Assembly: GCF_000002425.4 (NCBI RefSeq)
Contig: NC_037259.1
Location: 5,175,481-5,239,480 of the forward strand
Length of the DNA: 64,000 nt
From: Physcomitrium patens
Taxonomy: Eukaryota > Streptophyta > Bryopsida > Funariales > Funariaceae
Direction of reading: 5' to 3'
Made by a program: the position numbers and the translations under genes. The notes beneath the pieces were generated by a model, which saw only the letters and a program-made list of their open reading frames with translations, did not search any database and was not told where the DNA came from. Within the stretch, counting starts at the first letter, position 1. The number at the start of each line of letters is the position of its first letter. Positions 1 through 14,000 of the stretch are shown here, piece after piece.

Positions 1-511
1 AAGGTGACCCAATAAACCCTAAGTTTTATAATCTACTAATAAGTAAAACTCATTTACAAAAACATGACTATGTTCATGTAACTAATGTTTGGATCATGTT
101 TGAATTGTAACTGGTGTAAAATCTTATGCACATTTCTAGATGATTCTTGAGTACAATGTTTTTTAAAATTTAAAGTATGCATGAAGACATGCATATATTC
201 ATGTAAAGCTTCAAGATAAATCAACAAAACCATAAGGTTGAGTTTAATGAATTCTTGCATAAAGTGTTGCATTGTTTGCATCTATAATTACAAAGTCAAA
301 GTATAAGTAGATGATTTGGTGCTGAATAATGAACTAAAAAAGTGCCAATCAAAGTTCCAAAAAGTTAATTACTACCATCCATGTACTCAAAACATCATGA
401 AATACTTTAAAAAGGAGAATTAGTTTTGTGAAAAAGGTGAACGTGTGAAATGAAAATAACTAAACCATCACCTGAAAGACTGCACTAATTTCATGTTTTG
501 ATTGATGCAAG
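1..511. other. Left edge, probable intron of the dynein gene
   Basis: AT-rich sequence without a recognisable dynein exon on the + strand. The first exon I can place starts at 512 in the middle of the linker domain, so this stretch is most likely the 3' part of an intron. A 75-codon open frame on the - strand (54-281) has no family resemblance and looks accidental. Confidence 0.5.
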
Positions 512-652
512 ATTGAAAGGAATTCCCAATTCACACTCAATAAACTTTTGGAACTGAAAGTAATGGATTTCACAAATGCAATTGTGGAAGTATCTAATGA
601 GGCAACACAAGAAATGGGTCTTGAAGAACTTATGTCAAAAGTCCAAGAAAGA
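512..652 (+). CDS. Dynein heavy chain exon 1 (of those visible)
   Basis: Codes for 47 residues including [14 protein letters not shown], the beginning of the linker (DHC_N2) region. Acceptor ..GCAAG, donor GTATG, phase 0 at its end. The exact 5' edge is the least certain splice site in the gene, because no upstream exon is visible to check the phase. Confidence 0.7.
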
Positions 653-2457
653 GTATGCTCTTTAATGTGCCCATGAAGTTTGAAACCAAATAAATATTTT
701 TAAGTTAAATTAATTAATAAGTTTATTTGTGAGCATGCATATACAAACAAGATGAATTGTTTGAGTAAATGATCTAACAAAGGAATATTTTCTTTTGTGT
801 ATTTCCATGTTTGTTTTGGAGTAGTGGACAACTGTTGAGTTTGTGGTGAAGCCTTTCAAAGACATGAAGGATTCATATATTCTAGATGGTGTGGATGAGG
901 TCTATTCGGCTTTAGATGAATCAATGGTAACTATGAATACTATCACATCCTCAAGGTATCCACAAACAAAACATATATATATATATATATATATAATTTA
1001 TTTCATTTTTTATTATTTATTACTTAATATATATTTAATTCACATTTAAATCTGTTGCAATAATTTTGTCATGAGCATGGAATATGATTTTTTCTTTTTG
1101 ATAGCTTTTCCAATTATTTCCAGTGTAATTGATATCCAGTTTGATTGAGAATGTTTAGATGTAAAGAGCAGCAATAAAATATAATTCACATAATAATTGT
1201 GGTCATGTGTTATAGATTTGTAACGGGGATCCGAATGGAGGTTGAGAAATTAGAAGGGCAATTGAAGCACTTTAGAAAGGTTCTTGACCAATGGTGTGAA
1301 GTTCAAAAACAATGGATGTATCTTGAAAGCATATTTAGTGCGCCTGATATCCAACGCCAATTACCAAATGAAAGCAAAGCATTTTTTGCGGTTGATAAGC
1401 AATTCAAAGACATTATGAAGCGAACGCATGATAGGTGGAATTTGAAATATCTTTTTTTCCATACATGAATTTTATTTTCCGTTCTTATTTTTAAATAGTA
1501 CATTTATAAGAAAAGGCATCCTCGTATCATTTTTTTTATGTTTCTAATTTTTATTTTTATTTTAAATTGAACAGACCAAATGCTCTTCAATCTGGATTGG
1601 CAACTGGATGGCTTGAAATATTTCAAAAAAGTAATGAAACATTAGAAAAGATTCAAAAGAATTTGGAAGACTACCTTGAAACCAAGCGAATGGCATTTCC
1701 ACGCTTCTATTTCTTATCAAATGATGAATTGATTGAAATTCTTGCGCAAACAAGAAATGTTCAAGCTGTGCAACCTCACATGTCTAAATGCTTTGGTAAT
1801 ATTCCTAATTTCTTCTTTTCCTTTCTTTCACAAAATACAAGTTCTGAACTAATAAAAACTTTTTAGAATTATTTGTGAAATTGATTTTTTTCAACTCATT
1901 TTTAATGATGGTTCTTCATGTGATCTCATATTTGAAAAAATTACCAAGTAGTATTGAAAATATTTTTTTAGGTCCTTGAGATTATTTATAAAACAATGCA
2001 ACATTAGGATAAAAAGTGTTTGTATGTTGGTTTAGTTTTGTTCTTTCTTTTCACACATGAACACGCATAGACACTTATGTGCATCTTTTCAATGACAAGG
2101 AAAGAAAAATACTATCACCACAATTTTGTGTGTCCGCTTTACAAATAGTTTGAATGATTCATGTTTCCAATGCAATTGTACCTGATTAATTCATTTGATT
2201 TGACTTTCACTTTCAGATGGAATCAGAAGTTTAGATTTTGGTGAGGACCCCAAAAGCATAGATATATTTGCCATGATTTCAAGTGAGGGTGAGCGCATCA
2301 CACTTGGAAAGAACCTCAAAGCTCGTGGGAATGTAGAGAATTGGCTCACAGCAGTGGAACAAAACATGGTGTCTAGCCTTCAAAGGTATGCATCCACATC
2401 TTACCCTTGTCTTTCTTCAAACATAATAAAAATAAAAATAAAATAAAAAACACACAC

Positions 2458-2505
<48 letters not shown>

Positions 2506-2515
2506 TGGATATTAT

Positions 2516-2562
<47 letters not shown>

Positions 2563-5500
2563 TATGGAATTTATTATTTGTACACAAGTAATCTTAAAAG
2601 TGGGCAAGGAAGTATATTTGATTTCTATTATGTAAGAAATGTAATGTAAGTAATGTAAGAATGATGTGTCTGAATATTTATCTACATGTTTTTTTTAGGC
2701 TTGCAAAGCATGCTTATGTGGAGTATGCACAGAAACCTCGTGGACAATGGGTGCTCATGCATGCAGCACAATTGGTTGTCATGATCTCACAAGTAATTGA
2801 TGATCTACTTTTTAGCAAGTCTAATTTCTTTAATATATATACACACATGGGTATAGATATATTATTATTTAGAATGGGTTTTTATCATTATGTGGTGAGG
2901 AACAAACTCCTTAAGTGTAATAACTCTCTCTTCTTTGTTCTTTTTTTCATTTCAAAACAATTTTGGTTTTGACACCCAAAGATATAAATATATAAATAAC
3001 TGAACTCAAAAATATTACTTGTAAATGATGAGTTAATTCCTATTCTGTTTGGTCATTTCAAAAGAGACAAGTATGTCTTAAATCTCATTTTTCATCAATC
3101 AACTTAATTTTTGATTAAATATTCATCTACTTATGTTCCTCTACAAAAATAATTTTACAAAAGATGAATTAGCAGATGATTCTATTTTTAAATTCTGTGG
3201 ATTGTACAACTCAAACTAGTGATATGTAGTAGGATGTGTGTCTATTCTTTTTTTTAAGTGCAACAAATTTTTACAGGTTTATTGGGCAAGGGAAGTAGAG
3301 GCTTGTTTTCTTCAAGCAGTTGAACCTGAACTAACAAAATTCTTAAAGAAAAATGTTGATCAGTTAGAAGAACTCTCTGTTTTAGTGTGTGGAGATCTTC
3401 ATGCACTGCAAAGAAAAATTCTGACTGCTCTTATCACCATTGATGTGCATGCACGTGATATTGTTGATAATTTACTCAGGTGCTTTCATCTAATATCAGC
3501 CAAAACTTGACACTACATATATCTATATATATATATATATATATATATTCATACACATACACCTAAAACTCTAAAACCTTTAAATAATTCATGATAGAGT
3601 AAGCTTTTAATAGCTACATTCCTATTAAATAAATTTCTTCAAATACAAGTGAAAATCAAGCTATACAACAAGATGTTTACAATGATGAATGAATGAATTT
3701 GTGTGTAGCAATAAGACATTTAAAGGGACAGAATTTGGGTGGCAAATGCAATTGCGCTACTATTGGGATGATGAGGTGGAGGATTGTGTGGTGAGGCAAA
3801 CAAATGCAGTGTTTCACTATGCGTATGAATACTTGGGAGCTCAAATGCGCTTGGTGATCACACCGCTCACTGACCGATGCTACATGACCTTAACTGGAGC
3901 CTTGCACTTGAAGCTTGGTGGAGCCCCGGCTGGCCCTGCGGGTACGGGCAAAACCGAAACCACCAAAGACCTTGGGAAAGCCCTTGGCATCCAATGTGTG
4001 GTGTTTAATTGTGGAGAAAACCTTGATTACAAGGTGCCTAACACCCTCATCCCCTCCCCCCCCCGATCATACACCTTAAAATAAAAATAAATAAATAAAT
4101 AAACTTTTAAATTTCAATACAAGTGACAACAACAATGTGATTATACATATATATATATATATATATACATACACACACACATGTATGTGGGTTTACATTA
4201 ATACATGTCTAGAAAGGAGATTTTTTCTTTTCTACCTTTTTTTTCCATTTGACTTTCCAAATATGTGAATGAAGGGCTTATAAAAAATTGGAATGTTTGA
4301 TTGAGTGGAAACATGGGGGGTGTTGTATAGTTCATGGGGAAATTCTTTGCAGGATTGACTCAATGTGGAGCATGGGCGTGTTTTGACGAATTCAACCGAA
4401 TTGACATTGAAGTGCTCTCGGTGGTGGCACAACAACTTTTGACCATTCAAAATGCATTGAAAGCTGGGCACTCAAAATTTAATTTTGAAGGGAGGGAGAT
4501 AAGGCTCATTTCCACGTGTGGCGTGTTCATCACCATGAATCCTGGGTACGCAGGGCGCACAGAATTGCCAGACAATTTGAAGGTGTTGTTTCGGCCGGTG
4601 TCCATGATGATCCCCGATTATGCCCTTGTGGCTGAAGTCATGCTCTTCTCTGAAGGTTTCCAATCACCTCACTCACTTTTCTACTTCATTAATCTGTAAC
4701 AGTCATCAAACTTTAAAACCACCACTAAAATATTAAAAAATAAATCATCAAAAATAAATCTTTTTATAAGTTTGAATCTTTGAGTAGAGAATTAAATTGA
4801 AATAGAAAAAAAAAAAAAAAAAAAAAAAAAATCTCATTTTTTGAAATAATGATGTATAAATAACCATGTGTCTATGTGCATGTATGCAAAATATTATAAT
4901 TTGGTATCCAATAATAAAAAAAAATGTCCAATTTTTAAAAAATAGGTGTCTATATGAAACTCTCTATATATACATATACATATACAGACACACACAAATA
5001 CACATACATAATCTGAAGAGAGTGAAAAAAATCTTTCATCTGTGCATGAAAATGAGTTTAGTTTTGTGGAAACACTTAAATGTATGTCCTCTTCATTTGA
5101 ATGCAAATGAAATATTTACCAAGCATAATTCATTTGTTGACCTCATGAATTTTTATTAATTAACATCTACATATGTATGGATTGTCAAATAGGCTTTGCC
5201 AATGCAAAAACACTATCAAGAAAAATGGTGAAGTTGTACAAGTTAGCAAGTGAGCAATTAAGTCAACAAGATCACTATGACTTTGGGATGCGGGCCGTGA
5301 AGTCTGTGTTGGTAATGGCAGGCTCATTAAAACGAGCAAATCCAGACCTTGTGGAAGATGTTGTTCTCATCCGAGCATTCAAAGATAGTAACCTCCCCAA
5401 ATTTCTCCGAGCAGATGCTGATTTATTCATGGCTATTATTGGAGACCTGTTTCCAGGTCATTTTTTTGTGTTCAATTATTGTAATTCCTAACATGCAATG

Positions 5501-8500
5501 TGACATGTACTTTCATGTTTGTGGATGTGAATTTACACACATTGAAGATGGAATGTTGAACTTGGGTTTGACAACAATCTTCTATTTCAAATGTCATGAT
5601 TTCATGAAAATATTTGTGTTGATCAAATTAATGTCATTCTTGCATTATTTGGATTCACATTTATGTATGTATACATATACATAAATAAGTATTCACTCTC
5701 AATATTAAATAGATGGGAGAAGAAAGAGAAAGATATGTGTGTATGCATTTTTCTAACTAAGCATTGCAAATGAAGACAACATTCACATCCATTTTTGCAC
5801 ACCTAATCCCATGATATTTGGCACAATTGCAATGTATTTATTAAATTCATTGCTAATACATTGGACACTATTCCTCTGCAATTGGATGAGTGTGATATAC
5901 AAGGACTAGCTACAATCCTTGTTACTAGACAACCTCTACAGTCTACTTTCTAGGAGGCTTTTGTAACAATCCCTACAAAAGTCCAACTAATCGTTTAGGT
6001 CATAACTTCTTCCATGTTAGTATGTGTAGCTTTTACATTGAAAAACATGAGCTTTTTCATGGAGAAACAAAAGCTTACATAATGTGTCTTCATGGGGGGG
6101 GGGTGTTGGCAACAACAGGTGTGGTGATCCCCAGGCAAGACTTTGGTGCCATTCAAAATGCAATTGAGAATTGCCTTGAGGCACATGGATATCAAGCAGT
6201 GGCCACATTTGTGATCAAAATCATACAATTGTTTGAGACCATGAATGTTAGGTTTGGGGTGATGACCATAGGCCCCACAGGTGGAGGCAAGACGGTGTGT
6301 TGCCGTATGCTGCAAAAGGCCATGACAAAACTCCGCAATGATGGAAACCCTAACCCAGCATTCCAAGTAACACACGCCTTTGTGCTAAACCCTAAGTGCA
6401 TTAAGATGGGTGAGCTCTATGGAGAGTACAATCTACTTTCAAATGAGTGGACGGATGGGCTTGGGAGCACCATCATTCGTGGTTGTGTAGCTGATACCAC
6501 ACTGGACCAGAAGTGGGTGGTGTTTGATGGGCCAGTGGATGCGATTTGGATCGAGAACTTGAACACTGTGTTGGATGACAATTGTGTGCTGTGTTTGCCC
6601 AATGGGGAGCGCATCAAGCTAAATGCAACCACCATGCGCATGTTGTTTGAAGTGCAGGATTTGGCTGTGGCCTCACCTGCCACTGTCAGTCGTTGTGGTA
6701 TGGTTTATGTCCCACCTGAGGAGCTTGGCTGGCGCCCTTTTGTTCGCTCATGGTTGCAACGCTTCCCTCGTGAGCTTGCCCTGCATATGCCCAAACAGGT
6801 CTGCCTCCTCCTCACTTTCAACACATGTATGTGTGTATGCTATAAAAAAAAAATAGAAAAATAAAAGTATGACTCAAAGTTAGTTATTTTATTTCATTTC
6901 TAGATAAACATAGAGTATAGATTAGACATACATGGTGTGATGATTTACAACTTCCAATTAACTTTTCATTTTTAATCAATGAATTGTATATTTTTGTGGT
7001 ATTTTGTTATGGAAGTAAATAGTTTTGTATTGTTGATAATTATTGTAGTTATTTGTTTAGAAATTTCAGTAAATCATCTGAACAACATTTTTATGGCTTG
7101 GTTTTTATTTTAAATATTTAAAATACTGGTTGGTGGGTGATAAGGTGGCAGACTACATTTACATGTTGTGTGACACATGGATTGACAAGGGGTTAAAATT
7201 CTTGAGGACAAAATGCCAAGAAAACATCCCATCCATGGACATCAATATTGTCACATCATTGTGTTGTCTAATGCAAGCACTTCTTCAACCGAGCCGCGGA
7301 GTAAATGTTAATCTATCCATTCTTAAAGAAGGAGAATTAGATGAAACGGTGATGGCAAATTTGAGCCGCATCTTTGGGTGGGCCTGCATTTGGTCCATTG
7401 GAGGAAACATAGACCACAAAAGTATTGAAGGCTTTGATGTATTCTTTAGAACAGAATTTGAAACACTCACCATCTTTCCAGGATCTGACACTGTCTATGA
7501 ATATTTTGTCAATGTGAAAGATCAGGTTTTTCTTTTTCTTTTTCTTTTTAGATCCCTGTTCAAGTATTTAATATTTATACTTTTGTGTGGTGTAAACTTG
7601 ATGTTTTTATATACATACACCCACAAAAATATGTGTTTCTTGAGCAAATTTTATTTTCTTTGACATACAAAACGAAAATTATGAGAAATACCAACCAAAG
7701 TTATGGTCTAAACATCAAGAGTGGACTGTAGAACCTTGCTCCATGGGAGGATGTAATTAAAGAGTTTAAATATGTCTCCGAAACATCATTTTTTGAACTC
7801 ATGGTACCCACATTAGACACAACAAGATTGGGATTTATTATGGAGATATATCTTGAGGTGGATAAAGCAATTCTATTCCAAGGAGTGTCGGGTGTAGGCA
7901 AGAGTGCCATTGTCATGGATCTCATCACAAGGCTGCGTGAGAAAAAAAATTACATGTCCATTGTCCTCAATTTTAGTGCTCAAACAACTGCAATTGCAAC
8001 TCAGGTATCATTCATTAAAATCAGCACCAATATCCAAAAATAAAATAAAAATGCATGATGATTATTGATTATTGATTATTGGCTGACAACTCAAATTTTG
8101 AATGTAGCTCATGTATGTATTAACTTACATTTTGATGTAATTAATTTTTGGATTAAAAAATTGGCATAATTTTTCAACTTCCTTCAATACTCTTGCCTTA
8201 ATTGATCCCATCCAATATGTGAAATTTGACTTTATTTTAGTTTCTTTTCCTTTTTGAAGGGAATGGTAAAAGTTACTACAGATGTTTATGGGGATGTCAT
8301 CATAAAATAATCATTGTTATGGATTTTAAAGCTAGTTTGTGGCACATCTATAATACTTGTAAATGAAATAGAATCAAACACAAATATACTTCTGGATCTA
8401 TTCATTATTTATTTATTAATTATGCTTATTTCTCCATGTGATGTGAGTGTGCACAGGGAGGAGGTTTTAGATTATTTTTACTTTTTTATTATTTTTCGTT

Positions 8501-10836
8501 GTTTTTAACATGCAAAATGTGAAGTTATTCCACACTACATAATCCACTCAATAGACAATGTTCTATTTCTAAAAACCCATAATTGCAATTATGCATTCAA
8601 GGCTTTATCTTATTCATGGAAATTAAATTGCAAAGACATCTATGTATTTTCATTTAATTTCTGGCATAGGAATCCATTGAAGCCAAATTGGAAAAAAAGC
8701 ATCGGACACGGTTTGGAGCTCCAAGTGGAAAAAAGATCATTTGCTTTGTTGATGATGTAAACATGCCTTTGCGTGAGAAATACTTTGCTCAACCTCCAGT
8801 GGAATTGCTCCGGCAGTTTTTAGATTTCCGAGGGTTTTACGACCGCCAATTGTTGTTTTGGAAAGACATTGAGGACATGACCATTGTGGCTGCCTGTGCT
8901 CCACCCGGTGGAGGCCGCAATGAGGTATCCCTCCCTCTTTTCTCATGCTATTTATTTATTTACATTTTTTAACATCAGTTTTAAAAGAATATTCTTACAA
9001 AGTCAATTCCCAAACTCCACTTTTCATTCAATTATTGTTTTGATTGGTGCATCTTTTGCACACTTTATGATTCTATGAAGTATTCTAAGGCATTCTATGT
9101 GTAATGCTAGTATTGGTAAGATGAATAAAGAAAGCATTCAAAGATCAACTTTTACCTTTTGTAAAAACTTTTATTTTGTATTACTAATATTAAACTTTGT
9201 TTGTAGCATTCTTTGAATGTTTTTCAAATTGAAATTCTAGTCTACTAACACCCTTGATGGACTTTTTAAATAATCAAGCAAAATAGAGGGCATGTGAAAA
9301 CATTGATCGATGAAAACATGTGTGTGGGTGTGCACAAAAGGTGACGCCAAGATTCATCCGGCATCTATCCATGGTGTGTGTGCAACCTCCAACTGAGGGG
9401 AGTTTGCGGATGATATTCCGGGGCATTCTCGAAGGATTTCTAGGGGGATTAGGGTTTGCGGCGGAGTGCAAGGGCATGGTGAAGCCCATAGTGGATAGTA
9501 GCATTGAGACCTACTCACACATTAGTCATGAGCTCCTCCCCACCCCCACCAAGTCCCACTACACCTTCAACCTCCGTGATGTCTCCAAAGTCTTCCAGGT
9601 ATAACCTCTTCAAAGTTCCTTTCATCCACCTAAATCAACAAATTCATCCATTCCAAATACTAATAAGACTTCTATATAAATATATACATATACTAACTAG
9701 ACTTATATATATATATATATATATGAATTATTGAAGTTTTCTTTTTGTCTTTTTTTTTTGTTATTTGTGTAGGGGATTTTGATGGTGAAACCAATAGATT
9801 GTAATACTAAGAAGCAATTGAAGCTACTATGGGTCCATGAGAGTATGCGTGTCTTCCACGACCGGCTTGTAGATCAGAATGACAAAACTTATTTCTTAGG
9901 GATTTTGTATGAGCTGTTGAAAAGGAACTTTGAAGAGGTTGCTAGTTTTGAAGATGTTTTTGAACACCAAATTATAATGTTTGGGGATTGGTTAAGGCCA
10001 GGGTATGAGAAAGAAGATAGGAGATATGAACAAGTATTCTACAATCACTCACTCATTCTCTTACAAATGTACATGTGTGCATGTATCCACACATATGTAT
10101 ATATATATATATATATATACAACATCTGCTTGATAAGAATATTATATCATTAAAAATAGATGAGTATTTTGAAAAGGAAATCAGTACTCTGTAACAACTT
10201 CAATCACATATCATATATTCAATACAAATAATTCATGTAATGTATTACAAAGTATGAGATTACCAAAAAAGTGAAAGTGAAAGTAAAAAGTAAAAAGTTT
10301 TCATTATTGAGAATATTTCCTCTTTTCCAATTAAGATTCTTTTCCTACTTTCGAATAATTTGTTTGTGATAATTTCAAAGCTGAAAAGTCTATTTACATT
10401 TGTTTATTTATGTTCAAAAGGAATATTCTCCTACATGAAAAAAACATAAGCAAATTTTCAATGTAGTTATTTATAAGTTTTTTCACTCCATTGAAATGCA
10501 ACAAAAACAGGTTTTAGATTACAGCAAAGTTCCCCAATTGTTGAAAGATTATTTGGAAGATTATAATATGACCACAACAAATATCATGAAGTTGGTCTTT
10601 TTCAAGGATGCCATTGAGCACATATCACGTATCACACGAGTTCTGCGTCAACCTCGAGGGAATGCCATGTTGGTTGGGGTTGGAGGATCTGGAAAACAAA
10701 GTCTTACTCGGTATGCATGCTTTTTGGCAGAGTATCAATGCTTCCAAATTGAACTCACAAAAGGCTATGGAAATGCAGAGTTCCGAGAAGATTTGAAGGA
10801 ATTATACAAAATTTCTGGTAATTATATGTATGTGTG

Positions 10837-10871
<35 letters not shown>

Positions 10872-11035
10872 AAAAGCTTGGTTTAAAATCAACCAAAGAA
10901 TTTGGGTGATTTATAATAAACATATTTGTTTAGTCATTTATATAATTGCACTTGCATCAATACATGTTTTAACATTTTTCATTTAGTTAGATGTTTAATT
11001 TCTCATTTAATCAATTATGCCACACACTATAATTC

Positions 11036-11070
<35 letters not shown>

Positions 11071-14000
11071 CAACAGCTTGCTTTCAATGCAGTAAATATA
11101 TTAGCATCTTTTCAGCTGAACTACTTAGTGATGAACAATAATCATGTGAATATAAAATATGAACATGTAATTTGGCATGTAAGAGTGTATTCATGCATAA
11201 CTAATGGAATAGAATCATATGTGATTAAGAAAAGCTGTAAAATTAAATTCTGTGAACTCAATAACTGGTTCTGATATGTAAAGTTCAGTCCATATGGTTT
11301 TTAGTTTTTGGGTTCTGGTATGAAAATTTATACCTACAATGACCCATTCTATTCCCAAATTCCCTTCTATAATATCTTTTTGTTCCACTTCCCACCTTAA
11401 TAAGAGGTTTTAAAAGGTGTCACTATGTGTAAAATACATTCTTAGTGTGGTGAGCTTAGACATCTTACTCCAATTACTTTTATTATCACGCTTCTGAGTA
11501 CCATAATTGAAATAAATTACTCATTTCAAGTCTTTGAACCAGGCTGTCTTCTTAATGCATTGCAATGGCATCTCCTGTTGACCTTCCCTTTACAATTTTC
11601 ATTGTAGTATATTTTTTCTTAAGAGATGACATTTTTTGTTACAGAATTATCACAATGTATTAATCAAAGGGTTAAAATAAATTAAATAAAAAGTAAAACT
11701 TAGATGGTAATTAATTCAGAATACAATTTTTCAACACCACCTCAAGATTTATTTTATTTTATTTTATTTTATTGATGTTAGGGCTGAGATGAAATATACA
11801 CATTTCTGAATATTAGGTTTTTAAAAAGTAATAGGATTAAGCTACTTGATTGTGTTTATGATATCTTAAAGTCATGCATTTCCATATTATACAGTAAAAA
11901 ATTGATATAATTCATTGTAAAATTCATAATTATTATAGTTAAAATTTATGTATTATTTATCTTTTGAGGATTAATTAAGACAAAACTATTGGAACATGAA
12001 AAATTAAATTTTGGGTGATAATGAAGGCATTGATGGCAAGCCAGTCACATTTCTACTATCGGACACTCAAATTGTGAATGAAGGATTTGTGGAGGACATC
12101 AACAATCTTTTGAACTCGGGAGAGGTACCGGGATTGCATACATTGGATGAGAAAGACCAAGTGATGGTAGAAATTAGAGATTATGTGTTTGCACTTGGGT
12201 TACCACTTACCAAAGAGCAATTGTACACCTCATTTATAAATAGGTCTCGTGAAAATATCCATGTGGTACTTTGCATGAGCCCCATTGGTGATGCCTTCCG
12301 TAGTCGGTGCCGACAATTTCCTTCGCTCATTAACTGCACCACAATTGATTGGTTCAATGAATGGCCAAAAGAAGCCCTACTTTCTGTTAGTTCTTACTTC
12401 TTGGAATCCGTGGATTTGGGCTCATTTGAGGTTTGCAATTTTTGATCCTCCAAAAAGCTGATATGATTTGTTGACATTAATATTAACATAAGCCAATATC
12501 AATATATGTCAGTGTTACTATCTCTCTCTCTCTCTATATATACATATATATACATAATACTGTTTCTTGTGAAGTTTCTTGTGTGTGTTACTTTATGGAT
12601 GTATAAGGGTTTTAGTATTGTTAAAATAAAAGAGTTTAAATATATCTATATATATATATATATATACATATGTGTGTGTGTGTGTGTGTGAGTGTGTGTG
12701 TTTATATGTATTGCAAATTTCTTGAATTTAGATAGTGTTGTGGCTTGTTTTAGATCAACAAAAAAATTGCAACTTTTTGTGTGGGCGTGTACACTTCAGT
12801 GTCAGACATGGCTGATAAGTTTTATGCTGAAATGCAAAGAAAGTATTACATAACTCCCAAATCTTATTTGGATTGTGTGAATCTATATATTACATTATTG
12901 AATGAAAAACGACTTGAAAGCATCAGTGCTCAAGATCGTTTCTTAAATGGTCTCAACAAGTTAAAGGAAACCAATGAGCTGATTGCAACAATGAAGGTTT
13001 GCTCTAGTACCCTGTGCTTACTCTCAAAATACAAATTAATTGAATTTGTATTACTTGATAAACTCAATTCTAGAATTGTGATGTAAAACCAGACAATTTT
13101 TTCTTTTCAATTAAATTTTAATAACAGAATCAGTGCAATCACAAGTGATGTTATTACTTTGTTATTTTATTTCTGACATTGTAGTGTAATTCAAACAATT
13201 TGTTTAAGAAACTTTACTTGATACAAATAGAAATATCTCTTTGTGAACCATTTTCTCCCCTTTAATTAATTATGTTTTGACAGGTTGAGTTGGACGAATT
13301 GGCACCAATTTTAGCAGAAAAATCAGATATTACAAATAAACTACTCGCCCAAGTTGCAAGTGATCAAGCAGCTGCACAAACTGTAATAACACTATTTAAC
13401 AAAATGAAATAATCATTATAACCAATGAAAATATGATTCTTTATTCATGAGATACTATCAAAGTAGAATCTACATTAGTTTAGCAATGATATTGGTAAAA
13501 GTAGCTCACTTTATTATAACAATAAAAATAAACAAAGAACACAAAGACATTAAAATGATAATAACAGTAGAAGCTGCAACTTCACACATTGTGACATTAA
13601 TTTTCATTTCAAAAATTTGAACAATAATTTAAAATATAAGTCCCCCCCCCCCTCCACTCCTTTCAGGCATTTCTCTTTCTTATTTTTCTTCCTTCATTTA
13701 AAAAATATATATCCAAGAGTAACAGTTCTTCTTGAGAAATGCCTGAAAGCAAGATGGTGAAAGAGGAACTAATCTCTACTTCTACACAAACATACAAACA
13801 AACATAAAATAAGAAAGACAAAATAAAATGAATTGTAATGCATTAGAAATTGGGGTCATGTGCAGGTGAAAGACATAGTGGCACAAGAAGAGGCCCAAGT
13901 GAAAGTGCAAGCAGAATCCACACAATTAATCAAGGATGATGCCCAACGGGACTTAAATGCGGCATTGCCCGCCTTGAATGCTGCATTGGCGGCCCTCAAC

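Noticed and set aside
2407-2649. 80-codon + strand open frame
   Set aside because: It is produced by CA, TA and CT microsatellites inside intron 5 ([10 protein letters not shown] runs).
6022-6118. Extension of exon 11 upstream to an ATG at 6022
   Set aside because: The frame is open but unrelated to dynein; the conserved join DLFPG to VVIPRQDFG requires the acceptor at 6117-6118, and phase from exon 10 agrees.
6417-6683. Open frames antisense to dynein exons (also 13856-14134, 17245-17601 and others)
   Set aside because: Mirror frames of conserved exons with no protein-family features.
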